The notes beneath the pieces were generated by a model. The model saw nothing but the letters and a program-made list of their open reading frames with translations. It had not been told where the DNA came from and searched no databases. 17,536 bases of DNA from Rhizobium sp. Q54 (GTDB lineage Bacteria; Pseudomonadota; Alphaproteobacteria; Rhizobiales; Beijerinckiaceae). The position numbers and the translations under genes are program-made. Every line of letters starts with the position of its first letter. The stretch's first letter is position 1. The DNA is taken from NCBI GenBank assembly GCA_945901195.1, contig CAMDKB010000033.1, positions 1 to 17,536 of the forward strand, in the 5' to 3' direction. Shown piece after piece: positions 14,267 through 17,536 of the stretch.

Positions 14267-15805
14267 ATGCCGGCGGGGCACGACACAGCAACTTCACCCG
14301 CCACCCAAAGGCTTAACAACGCATTGCGCGAAGCAGGCCTCGCGGCCCTCATTTCCGCAGGCCTTTCGTTCCCGATTCTCGCGCTCGGCGCAGAACCCGA
14401 CATCAACAACCAGCTCGCACTGCAGACACGCTGGTCCTGGATGTTTGCAGCGATCATCATCATCGCCTGCGCACGCTTTTTCGCCGTCATGCTGGATGGC
14501 TGGCGCGCGCGAACACTCGCAATGGCCGGTTTGCTCTGTGCGGCTTTCGGTTTCGGCACATGGTATTTTGCAGGCATTGCCGAACCCAAAATAGTCGGTG
14601 GCACGATAGTGGCAGGCTTGATCGCCATGCTCGCAGCGTTTCCTATCGACACGTCAGAAAGCCGTGCCTCAATCGCAGCCAAAGCGCCTGCACGGCCTGC
14701 TACGATCCTGTCATCCACCGCCACCAGTCTGATTGCGACAGCTGGCATCGGGGCGCTGATCGCGTTTCCCCTCGCCATGCTCTGGTGGTTCGGTTCTGCC
14801 GGATCGCTCAAATGGATCAACAATTACGGCATACAGATTCTCATCTTCGTGATGTTGGGTTGGGGGCTGAATATTGTGGTCGGGCTCGCGGGCCTTCTCG
14901 ATCTTGGTTATGTCGCTTTTTATGCAGTGGGCGCTTACGCCTACGCTCTATTGGCGACGCAGTTTGATCTCTCGTTCTGGATCTGCCTGCCGCTTGCCGG
15001 CATCATGGCGGCTTTCTGGGGCATATTGCTCGGCTTTCCCGTACTGCGCCTGCGCGGCGATTATCTGGCGCTGGTGACGTTGGCCTTTGGGGAAATCATT
15101 CATCTGGTCCTGACCAATTGGTCCGATCTGACCAATGGCGAAGCGGGAATATTATCCATACCGCGCGTCACCTTTTTCGGCGTGCCCTTCACGGCTGGAG
15201 AAGGTGGATTCGCACATCTGTTCGGGCTTGAATTCTCGCCGATCCATCGCACGATCTTTCTGTTTTATCTTATCCTCGCCCTCGCCCTGATCACCAATTT
15301 TGCCACTCTGCGCCTGCGTCGCCTCCCTATCGGGCGGGCATGGGAAGCCTTGCGCGAAGATGAGATCGCCTGCCGTTCGCTCGGCATCAACACAACCAAC
15401 ACCAAGCTCACTGCTTTTGCGCTCGGCGCGATGTTTGGCGGATTTGCCGGTTCCTTCTTTGCGGTGCGTCAGGGCTTTATCAATCCCAATTCATTCACCT
15501 TCATGGAATCGGCATGGATTCTGGCGATTGTCGTTTTGGGCGGCATGGGCTCGCAGATTGGCGTTGCACTTGCAGCCATTGTCATGGTCGGCGGCACAGA
15601 AGCATTGCGCGAACTGGACTTTCTGAAACAATTGTTCGGGCAGGACTTCAACCCTGTGCAATATCGCATGCTGATCTTCGGCCTTGCGATGGTGGTGATG
15701 ATGATCTGGCGGCCCCGTGGTTTTGTTTCCACGCGCACGCCATCGATCTTCCTGAAAGAACGAAAAGCGGTCGCGGCTGATCTTGTCGGTGAGGGCTACG
15801 GCTGA
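14267..15805 (+). CDS. livM: Branched-chain amino acid-type ABC transporter permease LivM
   Basis: A 512-residue LivM-family permease. The conserved core begins around residue 183 (NNYGIQILIFVMLGWGLNIV then VGLAGLLDLGYVAFYAVGAY) and continues with LRLRGDYLALVTLAFGEIIH. The EAA-like coupling loop is GRAWEALREDEIACRSLGIN, followed by GGMGSQIGVALAAIV. The N-terminal ~180 residues add about four further hydrophobic segments, making it longer than E. coli LivM (about 425). It starts 3 bp after the livH stop and shares one base with livG (TGATG), so the four genes are translationally linked. The first codons (MPAGHDTATSPATQ) are polar, and the start could lie slightly downstream. Confidence 0.95.
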   Translation: MPAGHDTATSPATQRLNNALREAGLAALISAGLSFPILALGAEPDINNQLALQTRWSWMFAAIIIIACARFFAVMLDGWRARTLAMAGLLCAAFGFGTWYFAGIAEPKIVGGTIVAGLIAMLAAFPIDTSESRASIAAKAPARPATILSSTATSLIATAGIGALIAFPLAMLWWFGSAGSLKWINNYGIQILIFVMLGWGLNIVVGLAGLLDLGYVAFYAVGAYAYALLATQFDLSFWICLPLAGIMAAFWGILLGFPVLRLRGDYLALVTLAFGEIIHLVLTNWSDLTNGEAGILSIPRVTFFGVPFTAGEGGFAHLFGLEFSPIHRTIFLFYLILALALITNFATLRLRRLPIGRAWEALREDEIACRSLGINTTNTKLTAFALGAMFGGFAGSFFAVRQGFINPNSFTFMESAWILAIVVLGGMGSQIGVALAAIVMVGGTEALRELDFLKQLFGQDFNPVQYRMLIFGLAMVVMMIWRPRGFVSTRTPSIFLKERKAVAADLVGEGYG

Positions 15806-16725
15806 TGCGCTGGCAGAGCGATCCCTTGCTCCATGTCGAGCATCTCACCATGCGCTTTGGCGGCATCCTCGCGGTCAACGATCTGAGCTTTACCGCAGGG
15901 CGCGGCGATATCACAGCCCTCATCGGCCCCAACGGTGCGGGGAAAACAACGGTATTCAATTGCATCACCGGGTTTTACAAACCCACCCAGGGCCGCATCG
16001 CCTTCGCGCGCGATGGGCGCGCAGATGAAACCGACGTCGCCGCGCTCACGCAAACCGCCAGGCGACACGCACGCATGGCGTCAGGCGATATCTACCTGCT
16101 CGAACGCATGCCGGATTTTGAAATCTCGGGCAAAGCAAAAGTCGCCCGCACATTCCAGAATATCCGTTTGTTTCAAGGCATGACAGTGCTCGAAAATCTC
16201 ATTGTCGCGCAGCACAATCCCCTGATGCAGGCATCGGGATGGACAGTCCTTGGCCTTCTGGGGGTCGGTCCCTATCGCGCACGGGAACGCGACGCGATCG
16301 AAAAAGCCAAATTCTGGTTGAACAAGATCAATTTGCTTGAACGCGCGGATGATGCGGCGGGGGATCTTCCCTATGGCGATCAGCGGCGACTGGAAATTGC
16401 GCGCGCCATGTGCATGGACCCCGTCCTGCTCTGCCTCGATGAACCGGCGGCAGGATTGAACCCACGCGAAACCGGCGACCTGAACACGCTTTTATGCATG
16501 TTGCGCGATGAACAGAATACGTCGCTGTTGCTGATCGAACATGACATGAATGTCGTCATGCAGATTTCAGATCATGTAGTCGTGCTCGATTACGGCACTA
16601 AAATCGCTGATGGCGCGCCCGCCGCCATTCGCAGCGATCCCAGGGTCATTGCTGCTTATCTCGGTGTGGCCGACGAAGACGAAGCTCAGGCTGTTGCAGG
16701 AGAGCGCGCAGGAGAGCGGACATGA
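15805..16725 (+). CDS. livG: Branched-chain amino acid-type ABC transporter ATPase LivG
   Basis: A 306-residue ATPase. Walker A is GPNGAGKTT (about 42-50). The Q-loop lies in KVARTFQNIRLF. The signature motif is the variant LPYGDQRRLEIARA, where LSYGQQRRLEIARA is usual. Walker B is LLCLDEPAAGLNP, followed by the H-loop LLIEHDMNVVM. Between FYKPTQGRI and the Q-loop there is an extra segment of about 45 residues (DETDVAALTQTARRHARMAS and on), explaining its length versus the ~255 of E. coli LivG. Similar insertions occur in other alphaproteobacterial LivG proteins as far as I recall. It overlaps livM by one base and livF by four (ATGA). Confidence 0.95.
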   Translation: MRWQSDPLLHVEHLTMRFGGILAVNDLSFTAGRGDITALIGPNGAGKTTVFNCITGFYKPTQGRIAFARDGRADETDVAALTQTARRHARMASGDIYLLERMPDFEISGKAKVARTFQNIRLFQGMTVLENLIVAQHNPLMQASGWTVLGLLGVGPYRARERDAIEKAKFWLNKINLLERADDAAGDLPYGDQRRLEIARAMCMDPVLLCLDEPAAGLNPRETGDLNTLLCMLRDEQNTSLLLIEHDMNVVMQISDHVVVLDYGTKIADGAPAAIRSDPRVIAAYLGVADEDEAQAVAGERAGERT

Positions 16726-17447
16726 GCGAGCCCCTCCTGGCAATTTCAGGCGTGAAAACCTTCTATGGTCGCATCATGGCGCTGCGCGGCATCGACATGG
16801 AAATCCACAAGGGCGAAATCGTCACCTTGATTGGCGCCAATGGCGCGGGCAAATCCACGCTGATGATGACGATTTTCGGCAATCCGCGCGCGCGCGAAGG
16901 CATTATAACCTACGAAGGCCGCGATATCACGCAACTGCCCACACATGAAATTGCGCGGTTGAAGATCGCCCAATCCCCGGAGGGGCGCAGGATTTTTCCG
17001 CGCATGAGCGTGTTCGAGAATCTCCAGATGGGCGCGGCGCTCGGTGATCCCGCCCATTTCGATCACGACCTCGAACGTGTCTTTACGATTTTTCCGCGTC
17101 TGAAAGAGCGCCGCGAACAGCGCGGTGGCACACTCTCGGGCGGGGAGCAGCAGATGCTCGCCATTGCCCGCGCGCTGATGTCTCGCCCCAAACTCCTGCT
17201 TCTGGACGAACCTTCCCTTGGCCTTGCGCCGCTCGTGGTGAAACAGATTTTCGAAACCATAGCGGCCCTCAACCGCGATGAAGGCCTGACGGTTTTCCTG
17301 GTCGAGCAGAACGCTTATCACGCGCTCAAACTCGCCCATCGCGCTTATGTCATGGTCAACGGCCTGATCACCATGAACGGCACGGGCGCCCAATTGCTTG
17401 CGAGCCCCAAAGTTCGCGCGGCCTATCTCGAAGGGGGCCACGGATGA
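16722..17447 (+). CDS. livF: Branched-chain amino acid-type ABC transporter ATPase LivF
   Basis: A 241-residue ATPase of normal LivF length. It has GVKTFYGRIMALRGIDMEIH at the start, Walker A GANGAGKST (about 38-46), the LivF hallmark QSPEGRRIFPRMSVFENLQM (about 84-103), signature LSGGEQQMLAIARA, Walker B LLLLDEPSLGLAP and H-loop VFLVEQNAYHAL. The product forms the nucleotide-binding heterodimer with LivG. Both junctions are 4-bp ATGA overlaps, with livG upstream and the next small gene downstream. Confidence 0.96.
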   Translation: MSEPLLAISGVKTFYGRIMALRGIDMEIHKGEIVTLIGANGAGKSTLMMTIFGNPRAREGIITYEGRDITQLPTHEIARLKIAQSPEGRRIFPRMSVFENLQMGAALGDPAHFDHDLERVFTIFPRLKERREQRGGTLSGGEQQMLAIARALMSRPKLLLLDEPSLGLAPLVVKQIFETIAALNRDEGLTVFLVEQNAYHALKLAHRAYVMVNGLITMNGTGAQLLASPKVRAAYLEGGHG

Positions 17448-17536
17448 ACATCCTTTATGAAAGCGGCCCGTGGGGCCTGTTAATATTCATCATGCTGACA
17501 CTGGTGCTGGGCGGTGCAGCGGCGCTGGCGGCCGGT
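17444..17536 (+). CDS. Small membrane protein gene coupled to livF, 5' part only
   Basis: Thirty-one codons are open from ATG 17444 to the window end: MNILYESGPWGLLIFIMLTL, then VLGGAAALAAG. This is a single hydrophobic segment after a short polar start. The ATG overlaps the livF stop (ATGA), so it is part of the liv operon. From memory, alphaproteobacterial liv operons often have a small DUF6867-type membrane protein at this place, and the beginning fits. I cannot confirm this from the fragment. It is not the solute-binding protein, since no cleavable signal plus receptor fold is visible so far. Confidence 0.65.
   Translation, partial: MNILYESGPWGLLIFIMLTLVLGGAAALAAG

Overview
The window looks like chromosomal DNA from an alphaproteobacterium, most likely a Hyphomicrobiales-type heterotroph. 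This is an inference from the moderately GC-rich base composition, the gene families (coxSLM molybdenum hydroxylase, Bug/TctC receptor, pcaD-pcaC, LivHMGF) and the short intergenic palindromes containing CATCCCGG/CCGGGATG. No rRNA, tRNA or CRISPR is visible. Genes are packed tightly; the largest gap without a gene is about 214 bp (11428-11641), so no stretch over 300 bp is empty.

Layout. (1) 1-1427 is a decaying segment. The right end of an IS5-family element sits inside a PQQ-type sugar/sorbosone dehydrogenase gene, leaving only its C-terminal half. It is followed by a di-heme cytochrome c whose natural-looking start is cut off by an in-frame TAA. (2) 1474-2609 holds a SnoaL-like protein and a small lipoprotein on the + strand. 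(3) 2635-11427 is one long minus-strand cluster, read right to left: coxG, coxS, coxL, coxM, coxD, a YkgJ-type cysteine-cluster gene, coxE, a TctC/Bug periplasmic binding protein, and a flavin-reductase-like protein. CoxL carries AYRGAGR rather than the Cys-containing AYxCSFR loop, and the gene order is S-L-M. Both mark a form II ('CODH-like') molybdenum hydroxylase of uncertain substrate, not proven CO dehydrogenase. (4) Divergent from coxG, 11642-13203 encodes a PcaD-like enol-lactonase carrying a ~130-residue Lys/Ala-rich, histone-H1-like tail, overlapping by one base with pcaC. (5) 13346-17536 is a branched-chain-amino-acid-type ABC transporter operon (livH, livM, livG, livF) with overlapping junctions, followed by the first 31 codons of a small membrane protein that runs off the window.

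How the genes may work together (inference): the operon encodes a three-subunit Mo/2Fe-2S/FAD hydroxylase with its maturation or membrane-recruitment factors (CoxD, CoxE, CoxG). It sits beside a periplasmic carboxylate-type receptor, a flavin reductase, two beta-ketoadipate-pathway enzymes and an uptake ABC transporter. This setting fits uptake and oxidation of an organic (aromatic or heterocyclic) compound at least as well as CO oxidation. I see no wholly new system. The most unusual items are the basic-tailed lactonase, the cysteine-cluster gene translationally coupled between coxD and coxE, and the IS/nonsense decay at the left edge.
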